Shown here: one piece after another, positions 9,808 to 18,411 of the stretch
Layout: every line of letters begins with the position of its first letter
Position numbering within the stretch: the first letter of the stretch is position 1
Source of the DNA: Arthrobacter koreensis
Lineage (GTDB): Bacteria > Actinomycetota > Actinomycetes > Actinomycetales > Micrococcaceae
Direction: 5' to 3'
NCBI RefSeq assembly: GCF_009193255.1
Contig: NZ_WACG01000001.1
Span: forward strand, 248,001-312,000
Length of the DNA: 64,000 bases
Notes under the pieces: model-generated
Database searches by the model: none
What the model was told of the DNA's origin: nothing
The model's input: only the letters and a program-made list of their open reading frames with translations
Program-made: the position numbers and the translations under genes

Positions 9808-10376
9808 CCCTCGGCCATGTCCCCCTTGAGCCCCCGGGCACTGGCATAGGCCGCGCCTGACAGGTAGGCCTTCGCTGTCTCCGTGTGGGGGTAGGACTCA
9901 AGCAGGCGCCAGAACCTTGGGCCGTGCGACGGCTCAAGCAGGTGTGCCAGCTCGTGCAGCAGCACGTAGTCCACTACCCAGCCGGGCATGCCTATCAGCT
10001 TGTCCGAAAGCCTGATCGTTCCCCGCGCAGGCGTCGCCGAGCCCCAGCGTGAGTTCTGGTTGGCCACCCAGCGCACGGAGACGGGCCGCGCGGCGCCGTT
10101 GAGGTACCGCCGGGACAGCTCTGCCGCGCGTTCTTCCAGCCCTGAGCCGCCTGCCGCGGGATCGGCCGCCGGAGCCGCCGCCGTCCGGGTCTCCAGTTTG
10201 TCCACCATGCGCTGCACCCACTCCGCCTCCTGCTTCTTGGTGAAGTGTGCGGGGATTGAAACGACGGCGACGCCGTCACGGAACACGGCATTCACCGTCC
10301 GCTTCCGGCGTGCCGAACGCCGGACTTCGATGGGCAGTCCGGCCCGTGTGGTGGCGGGAACAGATGGAGAAGGCAT
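9804..10376 (-). CDS. YgjP/SprT-like M48-type metallopeptidase
   Basis: The 190-residue protein carries the zincin motif HELAH in YVLLHELAHLLEPSHGPRFW, typical of the YgjP/DUF45 family of putative metal-dependent hydrolases. A downstream His in PSHGPRFW is the likely third ligand. The frame is open further upstream, but ATG 10376 fits homologue-like N-termini and has GGAG just before it. The physiological substrate is unknown. It converges on the zincin gene with a CTAG overlap and diverges from the ThiF-like gene. Confidence 0.85.
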   Translation of the reverse strand: MPSPSVPATTRAGLPIEVRRSARRKRTVNAVFRDGVAVVSIPAHFTKKQEAEWVQRMVDKLETRTAAAPAADPAAGGSGLEERAAELSRRYLNGAARPVSVRWVANQNSRWGSATPARGTIRLSDKLIGMPGWVVDYVLLHELAHLLEPSHGPRFWRLLESYPHTETAKAYLSGAAYASARGLKGDMAEG

Positions 10377-10497
10377 GTCTCCACAGTATTCTCCGCCGCC
10401 GACCCTTCGGAAACCTGTGGAAAACTCCCTCGCTCCGATCGCGTCCGTGCTTACATGGTGCTCCGGCACAAGCACATCCATGACCGAAGGAGACGGT

Positions 10498-11553
10498 ATG
10501 CGGATCAACCCGGGTATCTACGTCCTGGACCTCGGTCCTGACCGCAGGCAGTTTGGACTTGGTGAAGGTGCCCTTCTGCTGGCCGGGTTGACCCCTGGGG
10601 ACCACGCGTTCATCAACGCCCTGCGGCAGGGCGTGTCCGACGGCGCGGAACCGGCGGCCGGAGCCGCAGCCGGACTGGACGGACAGCGGCAGGAACAACT
10701 GCTCCGGGTGCTGGCCCCTGTGCTCCTGGCGCAGCCCGAGAGGCGACGCGTCCTGCCGCCGCTGCGCGAGGAACGCCTGCGGCCCGACGCCGAACGCCTC
10801 TCCGCCGTCTACGGCCGGGATGCCCTGGATCCGCTCGCGCTGCGTGGTGCCGCCGTCGTGGAGCTGCTGGGTCTGGGACGGTGCGGGGCCCTGGCGTCAA
10901 GGATCCTCACTGCTGCCGGGATTGGCACCGTGCTGCTGGGCGATCCGGCCGTTGTCTCCCCCAGCGACGTCGGCCCTGCATATGCCCTCACTGACATTGG
11001 CATGCCGCGTTACCAGGCCTTAAAGAGGCAGCTCTACCGGATCGATCCGACGGTGCGCGTCCTGCAGGTTCCCTGGCCGGCCAGCGGTCCGCGGAGTGCT
11101 GCCAACCTAACCATCCTCGCGTCGGACCAGCCCGCGCCGCGGCATACGCCGTCTGCGGGCCAGCTTGAGCACCCGCACCTGGCGGTGGCTGTCCAGCAGT
11201 ACGGATACCAGGTGGGACCACTCGTAGTCCCGGGAACGACGCCGTGCCTGGGCTGCCTGGACAGGCACCGGGGCGACGCGGATCCGGGCTGGTATGCATC
11301 GGCGGCCGTGCTGTCTGCCGATGCGCGGGAGGCCTCCCGGGACGCAGGTCCCGGAGGCGAGGAAACGGCATCGGCGGCCTTGGCGGCGTCAGCGGCCGCC
11401 GCGCAGGCACTGGGCTTCATCGACGGCGTTGCCCAACCCGTCACGTGGTCCGCGGTGCTCCAGCTCCGCGCCGCTGACGGCCATGTGGGCCTTGAGTCTC
11501 TCGATTTCCATCCCGGCTGCGGATGCCGGCTGCAGTCTGCCGCTGCGGCCTAA
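10498..11553 (+). CDS. ThiF/E1-like adenylyltransferase-fold protein
   Basis: The 351-residue protein has a winged-helix-like N-terminal half, then a Rossmann-type E1 domain with VELLGLGRCGALASRIL as nucleotide-binding loop. Later come the zinc-type pairs CLGC (PCLGCLDRH) and CGC near the end. This resembles ThiF-like and RiPP-leader-binding proteins. There is no ThiS, sulfur carrier, precursor peptide or YcaO gene beside it, so a RiPP role is not supported. AGGAG lies about six bases before the ATG at 10498; the longer upstream open frame is antisense to the neighbouring gene and was not used. Confidence 0.75.
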   Translation: MRINPGIYVLDLGPDRRQFGLGEGALLLAGLTPGDHAFINALRQGVSDGAEPAAGAAAGLDGQRQEQLLRVLAPVLLAQPERRRVLPPLREERLRPDAERLSAVYGRDALDPLALRGAAVVELLGLGRCGALASRILTAAGIGTVLLGDPAVVSPSDVGPAYALTDIGMPRYQALKRQLYRIDPTVRVLQVPWPASGPRSAANLTILASDQPAPRHTPSAGQLEHPHLAVAVQQYGYQVGPLVVPGTTPCLGCLDRHRGDADPGWYASAAVLSADAREASRDAGPGGEETASAALAASAAAAQALGFIDGVAQPVTWSAVLQLRAADGHVGLESLDFHPGCGCRLQSAAAA

Positions 11554-11581
11554 ACCGGGCAGGTTGGCAGCCGGCCCCGCG

Positions 11582-13705
11582 TCAGAGCTGGGGGCTCTGG
11601 GCCAGGACCTGCAGCACGGCCTCACCGTAGCGTTCAAGCTTGGACGGGCCAACACCGGGCAGCGTCGCCAGCCGGTTCAGGGTCGGCGGCTTGTCTTCGG
11701 CAATCGCAACGAGTGTGGCGTCGGTAAAGACCACGAAAGCCGGAACCCCGGATTCAGCAGCGGCCTCCCGCCGCCACTCGCGCAGGGCTTCGAATGTGGC
11801 TTCGTCATACGTTGCCGGGCAGTCCCCGCAGCGGCCCATCTTGCGTTCGGCCCCGCTGGTAAGGAGGGATCCGCAGACGCGGCACTTGGCCGGTCCCGTG
11901 ACTTTCTTCCGTGTCTGCCGTGCCTGCCGGGGCGCACCGGCGTCGCGGGCAGTGTTCGGACGAAGTCCGTCAAGGAACCGGGACGGCTTGCGGTTGGCCC
12001 TGCCGCCGGGGGTGCGGGCGGTGGACCAGGAGAGGGAGAGGTGCACGCGCGCACGGGTGATGCCCACATACAGCAGGCGCCGTTCCTCATCGACGGCAAC
12101 GGGTGTGTCCGCGAAGGAAATCGGCATGAGGCCCTCGCTCAGCCCCACCAGGAACACGGCGTCCCATTCGAGGCCCTTGGCGGAATGCAGGCTGGCGAGG
12201 GTCACTCCCTGGACCTTTGGGGCATGCTGGGCCGCGGCCCGCTCCTCGAGTTCGGCGGTGAAGTCAGCCAGTGTGAAGATGCTGTCCGGGTCCTGGGTCC
12301 GGTTGGCGTGGAGTTCGTCAGCGAGCGCGACGAGGGCTGCCAGCGATTCCCACTTTTCCCGGGTTGCCCCTCCCCCGGCGGGCGGGTCAGCGGTGTACCC
12401 GAGGTTGGCCAGGATATCCCTTACCAGCTGCGGCACCGGTTCGTTGCCCACTGACCGGGCTGCGGCACGGAGCTGGAGCATGGCATCACGCACTTCGCGG
12501 CGGGCAAAGAACCGCTCTCCGCCGCGCAGCTGGTACCCGATCCCAGCACTGGCCAAAGCCTGTTCGTAGGCTTCCGACTGCCCGTTCGTGCGGAACAGGA
12601 CGGCGATCTGGCTGGCCTCGACGCCGTCGTCAAGCAGCTTGCGGATGCGTCCGGCAACGTACCCCGCTTCGGCTTCGTCATCGGAGCACTCCGTGAAGAC
12701 CGGCTCAGGGCCCGCGGGGCGCTGGGCGATGAGTTCCAGCGGTTCGGGCCACGGCGGCGCGTTCCGCGAGCGCTCGCCCTCGGCGGTTCGGGCAGCCAGG
12801 ATGCGGTTCGCGAGATTCACCACCTGCGGGGTGGAGCGGTAATCGCGCACCAGCTTGACGACGTCGGCGCCCGGGAATCGGTGGGTGAACTCGAGCAGGT
12901 GCCGCGAGGTTGCCCCGGTGAAGGAATAGATGGTCTGGCTCGCATCGCCCACCACGCAGAGTTCGTCCCGCTCCCCCAGCCACAGGTCCAGCAGCCGCTG
13001 CTGGAGCGGCGAGACGTCCTGGTACTCGTCAACCACGAAGTGGCGGTACTGGTCCCGGACAGTCGCCGCCACCCGCTGGTCCTCCTGCAGGATGCCCACA
13101 ATGATCAGCAGGACATCCTCGAAGTCGATGACGTTGCGGTCCACCTTGACATCCTCGTAGGACTGGAAGATGCGGGAGACGGTGGTCAGGTCGAATCCGG
13201 CAGGAGCATCCCTGCCTGCCGCGGCACGCACATAGCTGTCCGGCGTGAGCATGGAAACTTTGGCCCACTCGATTTCGGCGGCGACATCGCGGATCGCCGC
13301 GCGGTCAGTGGAGAGCCGGAGCCTGCGGGCTGCCTCGGCGATCAGCTGGGCTTTGTGGTCCAGAAGCCCCGGGAGCGGACCGCCGACAGTCTGCGGCCAG
13401 AAGTACTGCAACTGCTTCAGCGCCGCCGCGTGGAAGGTCTTGGCCTGCACTCCGCCGGCGCCGAGGTCCCGCAGGCGGGTGCGCATCTCTGCCGCAGCGC
13501 GCGCGGTGAAGGTAACGGCAAGTACCTGCTGCGGCTTGTAGAGGCCGGAGTGGACGCCGTAAGCCATGCGGTGCGTGATGGCCCGGGTCTTGCCGGTGCC
13601 GGCGCCCGCCAGCACACACAACGGACCGGTGAGCGAGGTTGCAACTTCCCGCTGCTCGTCGTCGAGCCCCGCGAGGATACGGGCTTCAAGTGTGTCTACT
13701 GTCAT
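11582..13705 (-). CDS. uvrD2: Superfamily I DNA helicase with HRDC domain
   Basis: The 707-residue UvrD-like 3'-5' helicase has Walker A AGAGTGKT (33-40), Walker B VVDEYQD, and the QTIYSFTGA motif. After the motor come a four-cysteine module (CRVC...CGDC, about 600-621) and a C-terminal HRDC domain (LPGVGPSKLERYG). This arrangement is that of mycobacterial UvrD2, where the Cys module is needed for unwinding. Its ATG overlaps the nudC stop (ATGA), so it is probably translated from the nudC mRNA. Confidence 0.93.
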   Translation of the reverse strand: MTVDTLEARILAGLDDEQREVATSLTGPLCVLAGAGTGKTRAITHRMAYGVHSGLYKPQQVLAVTFTARAAAEMRTRLRDLGAGGVQAKTFHAAALKQLQYFWPQTVGGPLPGLLDHKAQLIAEAARRLRLSTDRAAIRDVAAEIEWAKVSMLTPDSYVRAAAGRDAPAGFDLTTVSRIFQSYEDVKVDRNVIDFEDVLLIIVGILQEDQRVAATVRDQYRHFVVDEYQDVSPLQQRLLDLWLGERDELCVVGDASQTIYSFTGATSRHLLEFTHRFPGADVVKLVRDYRSTPQVVNLANRILAARTAEGERSRNAPPWPEPLELIAQRPAGPEPVFTECSDDEAEAGYVAGRIRKLLDDGVEASQIAVLFRTNGQSEAYEQALASAGIGYQLRGGERFFARREVRDAMLQLRAAARSVGNEPVPQLVRDILANLGYTADPPAGGGATREKWESLAALVALADELHANRTQDPDSIFTLADFTAELEERAAAQHAPKVQGVTLASLHSAKGLEWDAVFLVGLSEGLMPISFADTPVAVDEERRLLYVGITRARVHLSLSWSTARTPGGRANRKPSRFLDGLRPNTARDAGAPRQARQTRKKVTGPAKCRVCGSLLTSGAERKMGRCGDCPATYDEATFEALREWRREAAAESGVPAFVVFTDATLVAIAEDKPPTLNRLATLPGVGPSKLERYGEAVLQVLAQSPQL

Positions 13706-14658
13706 TCCCCGGCCTCCGGCTCCGGAACGGGTCCGCCGTACCAGCGGTCAATCAGGTTCCGGGCAATCGAGATGGAGGACGGTATGCCGATTTCACCGGC
13801 GGCAACGGCCTCGGTGAGTTCCCTGCGTGTGAACCAGCGGACATCTGCCATTTCGACGCCGTCGGCCTGCGGCTCAGTGCCGTCCGCCTCGGCACAGAAT
13901 CCCAGCATCAGCGAACACGGAAACGGCCACGGCTGGGAGCCCAGGTACTGCGGATTCCGAACAACGACGGCGGATTCCTCCGCCACCTCGCGGATCACTG
14001 CGGCTTCCAGCGACTCCCCCGGTTCAACGAAGCCGGCAAGGGTCGAATAGCGGTTGCCCGGCCAGGCTGCGGCGCGGCCCAGGAGGATCCGGTCCGCTGG
14101 GTCGGTCACGGCGACGATGATGGCGGGATCCGTGCGTGGGAAGTGCTGGCTGCCGTCTTCGGTGCAGCGGCGGACCCAGCCGCCCTGTTCCATCCGGGTT
14201 GGGGCGCCGCAGCGCGGGCAGTGGGTATGGGTGGCATGCCAGTTGGCGACGGCGCAGGCCTCGACGAACAGTCCCGCATCCAATGAACCAAGGATGACCG
14301 CGACGTCCCGCAGGCCTGCCCACCTGGCACCGGCGCGTTCCATGGCAGGGTCGGGCTCGGCAAGGGTCACCATAACTATGTCCGCGCCCGCGGGAACCGT
14401 GCCGTCCTCCAGCGTCCGGCCAAGGTATACCGGTTCCTCGCCGAACCCGTCCGGCCCTGGAGGGTCCAGCACCAGGGCGTCCTCGCGGACAAGGGCCTTG
14501 CCCAGGGAGAAGTACAGGACGCGGGTAGTTTCAAGGTCCCGGATTTCCGCGAAGAGTTCCTCGGAGGTCCTGCGCTCACTGCCGCGGTCGATGGCGCCCC
14601 GCGCAAGCGGCAGCCGTCCAAGCTGCGGGGATTCTGGCGTGCGTAACGGACTGCTCAT
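13702..14658 (-). CDS. nudC: NAD+ diphosphatase, Nudix family
   Basis: The 318-residue hydrolase cleaves NADH/NAD+ to NMN and AMP and may decap NAD-capped RNA. Visible are the zinc site CPRC with a third Cys (RRC; the fourth ligand is unclear), the Nudix box GFVEPGESLEAAVIREVAEES, and the NudC-specific SQPWPFPCS motif C-terminal to it. ATG 14658 was chosen over the frame start at 14688, which lengthens the N-terminus by ten unsupported residues. It is translationally coupled to uvrD2 by a four-base overlap. Confidence 0.92.
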   Translation of the reverse strand: MSSPLRTPESPQLGRLPLARGAIDRGSERRTSEELFAEIRDLETTRVLYFSLGKALVREDALVLDPPGPDGFGEEPVYLGRTLEDGTVPAGADIVMVTLAEPDPAMERAGARWAGLRDVAVILGSLDAGLFVEACAVANWHATHTHCPRCGAPTRMEQGGWVRRCTEDGSQHFPRTDPAIIVAVTDPADRILLGRAAAWPGNRYSTLAGFVEPGESLEAAVIREVAEESAVVVRNPQYLGSQPWPFPCSLMLGFCAEADGTEPQADGVEMADVRWFTRRELTEAVAAGEIGIPSSISIARNLIDRWYGGPVPEPEAGE

Positions 14659-14811
14659 ACCCCTACCGTACTTACTGCGGGACCCCAATCAGAAAGCCGT
14701 CCGCTGCCGGTGGATACCCGGGCGCCAAACCCTGAGTTTTTCCTCACGCTCTTCCGACTCGCCGGGTGCCTATGGGTTACTCCCAACACATCTGCCCCTA
14801 CGGTTGAAGGT

Positions 14812-16185
14812 GTGAAACGCACACCCATGGAATTGGCAGCCCTGGCCAGCGCCGCCGTACCGGCGCTGGCGCTTACCGGCGTGGCCGGTTCGCCCGACGA
14901 CGCCCCGGACTTCGATTCCGCTCTCCTCGTGGACGACGCCGGCAAACAGTGGCGGGTGCGTTCGCCCAAGCACGTTGAGGCCAGCATGCGCCTGGAGACC
15001 GAGCTGCTGGTCCTGCGTGCCTTCGTTCCCGGCGTCCGGGCGGAACTGCCCTTCGCCCTCCCCTACGTTGCCGGCACCGTCCGCCAGGGCCAGCTGTGCA
15101 CTTTCGTGTATTCCCACCTGCCCGGCTCCACCCGGGACATAGACGAACTTGCCGGCGGCGGGGCCGAACTGGCAGCAGACATTGGCCGCACCATGGCTGC
15201 GATCCATGCCCTGCCGCAGTCGCTGGTGAACAACGCGGACCTGCCCAGCTACACCGCCAACGAGTTCCGTCAGCGCAAGCTCAACGAACTGGACCAGGCT
15301 GCGACGACCGGCAAGATCCCGGCGACCCTGCTGCGCCGCTGGGAGCACGCCCTGGAAGACGTGGCGCTGTGGCGCTTTAGCCCCACCGTGGTGCACGGAG
15401 ACCTGCACGAGGACAACCTGCTGGTCTCGGGAGGACGGGTCAGCGCGGTGAACGGCTGGACCGACCTTCGGATCGGCGATCCCGCCGACGATTTCGCCTG
15501 GCTGATCGCGGCGAACAATTCCGGTTTCACGGACACCGTCCACCACGCATACGTCGAGGCACGGCCCGACGCCGTTGATCCCCACCTGATCAGGCGCGCC
15601 GCCCTGTCAGCGGAGTTCGCCCTGGCCCAGTGGCTGGTGCGCGGCATCGCTGCCGAGAACCAGTCAATGGTTGAAGAGGCCGAGGAGATGCTGGCCACCC
15701 TGGAGGCGGACATCCTCGAGCAGGAAGCTGCCGAGCAGGAAGCTGCTGATGCTCCCGTGGTGCCGGCGGACTCGGCGGCGCCGTCCGCTGCTCCGGCTGC
15801 ATCCCCGGCCCCCGGAGCATCCCCGGCCACCGCAGCAACCGCGGCCGTTGCGGCCCCGGCCGGTAACGCGGGTCCCGTTGACCAGGACAGCGGCCGAGGC
15901 GGAAAGGTGAGTGTTGCTCCTATTCCGGAACAGAAAGCAGCTGAAGCTCCTGCCCAGGAAGCCGATACGAAGGACGCGTCCGTTTCTGCCGCATCCCCCG
16001 GCAGCACCGAGCAACGCGGAACAACGGATGCTGCGGCTCCCGTTCCGTCCGGGTCCGGCAGCGCCGCTGCCGAGGCCGAGCCGGCAACGTCGGCACTTCC
16101 GCTGCTCTCCGAGAGCGCGGGCACCGGGACGGATGCGGAGGCCGGTCAGGCCACCGCAGACAGCAAGGACGCCGCAAAGCCCTAG
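14812..16185 (+). CDS. APH-like phosphotransferase with disordered tail and altered DFG-type motif
   Basis: The 457-residue product shows an aminoglycoside/macrolide phosphotransferase fold in the first 300 residues, with catalytic loop VVHGDLHEDNLL. The metal-binding Asp normally found in the following V-I-D-W/F strand reads V-N-G-W (before TDLRIGDPADDFAWL), so one Mg2+ ligand appears replaced. The last 150 residues are Ala/Pro/Glu/Thr-rich and disordered. The start is uncertain: GTG 14812 has GAAGG directly before it, ATG 14827 is the alternative. It is divergent from nudC. Substrate is unknown; antibiotic resistance should not be assumed. Confidence 0.8.
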   Translation: MKRTPMELAALASAAVPALALTGVAGSPDDAPDFDSALLVDDAGKQWRVRSPKHVEASMRLETELLVLRAFVPGVRAELPFALPYVAGTVRQGQLCTFVYSHLPGSTRDIDELAGGGAELAADIGRTMAAIHALPQSLVNNADLPSYTANEFRQRKLNELDQAATTGKIPATLLRRWEHALEDVALWRFSPTVVHGDLHEDNLLVSGGRVSAVNGWTDLRIGDPADDFAWLIAANNSGFTDTVHHAYVEARPDAVDPHLIRRAALSAEFALAQWLVRGIAAENQSMVEEAEEMLATLEADILEQEAAEQEAADAPVVPADSAAPSAAPAASPAPGASPATAATAAVAAPAGNAGPVDQDSGRGGKVSVAPIPEQKAAEAPAQEADTKDASVSAASPGSTEQRGTTDAAAPVPSGSGSAAAEAEPATSALPLLSESAGTGTDAEAGQATADSKDAAKP

Positions 16186-16226
16186 GACACATCAGCACGA
16201 GCGGCTGCCCCCTCAATCCTTTACAC

Positions 16227-16258
16227 AAAAACCCGCCTGCCGCCGCAGGCGGGTTTTT
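16227..16258 (+). terminator. Rho-independent terminator of the phosphotransferase gene
   Basis: Arms AAAAACCCGCCTGC (16227-16240) and GCAGGCGGGTTTTT (16245-16258) with a four-base loop are followed by one more T. The A/T flanks make it a good bidirectional terminator. Confidence 0.92.
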
Positions 16259-16309
16259 TGTGTGCAATGAAACTGATGCGAACCGGCGCTTGACCCTCCC
16301 GAGGTTGTG

Positions 16310-16335
16310 TGGTTAGTTGGTCAAGTAATTAACCA
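16310..16335. promoter_or_regulatory. Palindrome upstream of the GntR gene, likely its operator
   Basis: Nine-base arms TGGTTAGTT and AATTAACCA pair with one mismatch around an eight-base centre, 20 bases before the GTG of the GntR gene. TTGACC at 16290-16295 could be the -35 of the promoter, placing the palindrome on the -10. Autoregulation of the operon is inferred. Confidence 0.55.
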
Positions 16336-16355
16336 GCGAAGGTGAGCAGGATTCA

Positions 16356-16736
16356 GTGATCGATGACAGCAAGCCGATCTTCCAGCAGATCGCCGAGCGG
16401 ATCGAAGGGGACATCCTCGACGGAGTGCTCCCTGAAGAGGGCCAGGTGCCCTCCACCAATGAGTTCGCGGCGTTCTACCGGATCAATCCGGCTACGGCCG
16501 CCAAGGGCGTGAACCTGCTGGTTGAGAAAGGGCTGCTCTACAAACGCCGCGGAATTGGAATGTTCGTGGCACCCGGCGCCCGGGAAACCGTCCTCGCCAA
16601 GCGGCAGGACCAGTTCTACCGCCAGTACGTGCAGCCTCTCCATAGCGAAGCCCGGAAGCTCGGGATCGGAGTGGAGGAACTTACCGCCCTCATCCATCGC
16701 AGTGCCGCTGAACACGAAGGGACCCCGGCACCATGA
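16356..16736 (+). CDS. GntR-family regulator, YtrA type
   Basis: The 126-residue protein has a GntR winged helix-turn-helix (PIFQQIAERIEGDILDGVLPE then PSTNEFAAFYRINPATAAKG) and only a short helical C-terminus. This is the YtrA subfamily layout, which usually represses adjacent ABC transporter genes. GTG start, AGGA about six bases upstream. Its stop overlaps the ABC ATPase start (ATGA), so regulator, ATPase and permease form one operon of three genes. Confidence 0.92.
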   Translation: MIDDSKPIFQQIAERIEGDILDGVLPEEGQVPSTNEFAAFYRINPATAAKGVNLLVEKGLLYKRRGIGMFVAPGARETVLAKRQDQFYRQYVQPLHSEARKLGIGVEELTALIHRSAAEHEGTPAP

Positions 16737-17659
16737 ACGTCATAGAAACCCGCGGGCTAACGCGCCGCTACAAGGACCAGCTGGCCCTTGACGACGTCAA
16801 TCTCGACATCGCCCCAAACCGCATCTACGGGCTCCTGGGCCGCAACGGCGCGGGAAAGACCACCCTGATGTCCATCCTGACCGCCCAGGGATTTGCCAGC
16901 TCAGGGGAAGTCCGGGTATTCGGCGGAAACCCGTTCGAGAACGAGCAGATCCTCTCCCGGCTGTGCTTCGTGCGGGAGTCGCAGAAATACCCGGACGACT
17001 TCACTATCAGGAACGCCCTCGACGCCGCGTCCCTCTTCTTCCCGAACTGGGACGCGCCGCTGGCCGACCGCCTGCTGGAAGACTTCCAGCTGCCCAACCC
17101 AAAAAAACACCGGATCAAGAAACTCTCACGCGGGCAGCTCTCAGCGGTGGGCGTGATCATCGGGCTGGCCTCGCGTGCCGAGCTGACATTCTTCGACGAA
17201 CCGTACCTTGGCCTGGATGCCGTGGCACGCCAGCTCTTCTACGACCGCCTGCTCACCGATTTCGCGGACCATCCGCGCACCATCATTCTGTCCTCACACC
17301 TGATCGATGAGGTGGCCAACCTCCTGGAGCACGTCATCGTCATCGACCGCGGCCGGATCGTGATGGATGACGAGGTAGAGGCCATCACGGGCTCTGCCTT
17401 CGCGGTAGCCGGAAAATCAACCGTCGTGGAGGAGTTCGTTGCCGGACGGCCCGTTCTGCGCCGGGAGGGGCTCGGGGCGCTGGCCTCGGTCACGGTTGAT
17501 GCACCGCTGCAGGCCGGGGACAGGGAGAGGGCGGAGTCCCTGGGACTTGAACTTGCACCAGTCTCGCTGCAGCAGCTGATCATCCGACGGACCCTCAAAG
17601 CCAACGAACGCTTCGGTTCCCCCGCCGCAGCGGACACGAACGTGGAGGTGGCACGATGA
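16733..17659 (+). CDS. ABC transporter ATP-binding protein (YtrB-like)
   Basis: The 308-residue ATPase has Walker A GRNGAGKTT (36-44), a non-standard signature LSRGQLSA in place of LSGGQ, and Walker B LTFFDEPYLGLD. A C-terminal extension of about 90 residues follows the switch histidine region (SSHLID). It likely pairs with the four-base-overlapping permease to make an ABC-2 type exporter or signalling unit under control of the GntR protein. Substrate unknown; YtrA-type systems often respond to envelope-active compounds. Confidence 0.9.
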   Translation: MNVIETRGLTRRYKDQLALDDVNLDIAPNRIYGLLGRNGAGKTTLMSILTAQGFASSGEVRVFGGNPFENEQILSRLCFVRESQKYPDDFTIRNALDAASLFFPNWDAPLADRLLEDFQLPNPKKHRIKKLSRGQLSAVGVIIGLASRAELTFFDEPYLGLDAVARQLFYDRLLTDFADHPRTIILSSHLIDEVANLLEHVIVIDRGRIVMDDEVEAITGSAFAVAGKSTVVEEFVAGRPVLRREGLGALASVTVDAPLQAGDRERAESLGLELAPVSLQQLIIRRTLKANERFGSPAAADTNVEVAR

Positions 17660-18348
17660 ACCGCGCCTGGGCCGTTGCCCGCATGCAGATGGTGAACAAG
17701 TGGATCTATCTTGGCGTCCCGGCGATTGTGCTCGTGGCCTCCACCGGGCTGGCCCTGGCCATCCTGGCCGTCATTCCGAATGACGACGGCGCCACCCGGC
17801 TCGCCTTCTCCGGCCAGGCCCTGATGTGGTACTTCCTCGCCATCGGCGTGCAGTCGATGATGCTGGCTTTCCCCTTCTCACAGGCAATGAGCGTGAGCCG
17901 CCGTTCGTTTTACCTGGGGACGCTGGGGCTGTACACCGCACTGTCGATGGCCGTGGGCGTCATTTACTGGCTGCTGGGCCTGGCGGAGCAGGCTACCGAC
18001 GGCTGGGGCGTGGACGGGCATATCTTCGCCCTTCCCTGGATCGCTGAATCGCCCTGGTTTGCGCAGATCCTGCTCTACTTCGCCCTGACAATCCTGCTGT
18101 TCATGTTCGGGTTCTGGTTCGCTACCGTGTACCAGCGCTGGCGGGTTCTTGGCCTGGTAGCGTCCCTGACCGCCTTCGGTCTTCTCATTCTCGGTGGAGT
18201 GGCGGTGGCCACGTGGACGGATTCCTGGCCGGCCGTGGGCGCCTGGTTCGTCCAGCTCACGCCGCTCGCCCTCACCGGTTGGCTGCTGCTCGCCGGGGTT
18301 GTCCTGGCAGCGGGCTCCTACGGAACACTCCGCAGGGCCACCCCCTAG
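17656..18348 (+). CDS. ABC transporter membrane subunit
   Basis: The 230-residue integral membrane protein has six probable spans (first at about 17-39, last near 200-220) and no recognisable soluble domain. Its ATG overlaps the ATPase stop. By position it is the permease of the GntR-controlled ABC unit; the family is too divergent to name the substrate. A strong hairpin follows the stop by 14 bases. Confidence 0.85.
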   Translation: MNRAWAVARMQMVNKWIYLGVPAIVLVASTGLALAILAVIPNDDGATRLAFSGQALMWYFLAIGVQSMMLAFPFSQAMSVSRRSFYLGTLGLYTALSMAVGVIYWLLGLAEQATDGWGVDGHIFALPWIAESPWFAQILLYFALTILLFMFGFWFATVYQRWRVLGLVASLTAFGLLILGGVAVATWTDSWPAVGAWFVQLTPLALTGWLLLAGVVLAAGSYGTLRRATP

Positions 18349-18362
18349 GCACGTTTCCGGCA

Positions 18363-18411
18363 ACACATGACAGTGCCGCCGTCCTTGCCGGACGGCGGCA
18401 CTGTCATGTGT
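18363..18411. terminator. Long perfect hairpin between convergent genes
   Basis: Perfect 22-base arms (18363-18384 and 18390-18411; left arm starts ACACATGACAGTGCC) flank a five-base loop. The right arm runs into the minus-strand stop codon of the adnB-like gene (18411-18413). It is therefore a likely bidirectional terminator for the permease operon and the adnB operon. There is no T-run. Confidence 0.75.

Noticed and set aside
9988-10497. Extension of the ThiF-like gene upstream
   Set aside because: It lies antisense to the metallopeptidase gene; a strong ribosome site exists at 10487-10492 for the ATG at 10498.
10498-11553. RiPP (TOMM) cluster
   Set aside because: No precursor peptide, YcaO, or oxidase gene within reach; flanks are housekeeping genes.
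14812-16185. Macrolide or aminoglycoside resistance gene
   Set aside because: Conserved-core location, altered metal motif and disordered tail do not support a resistance role.
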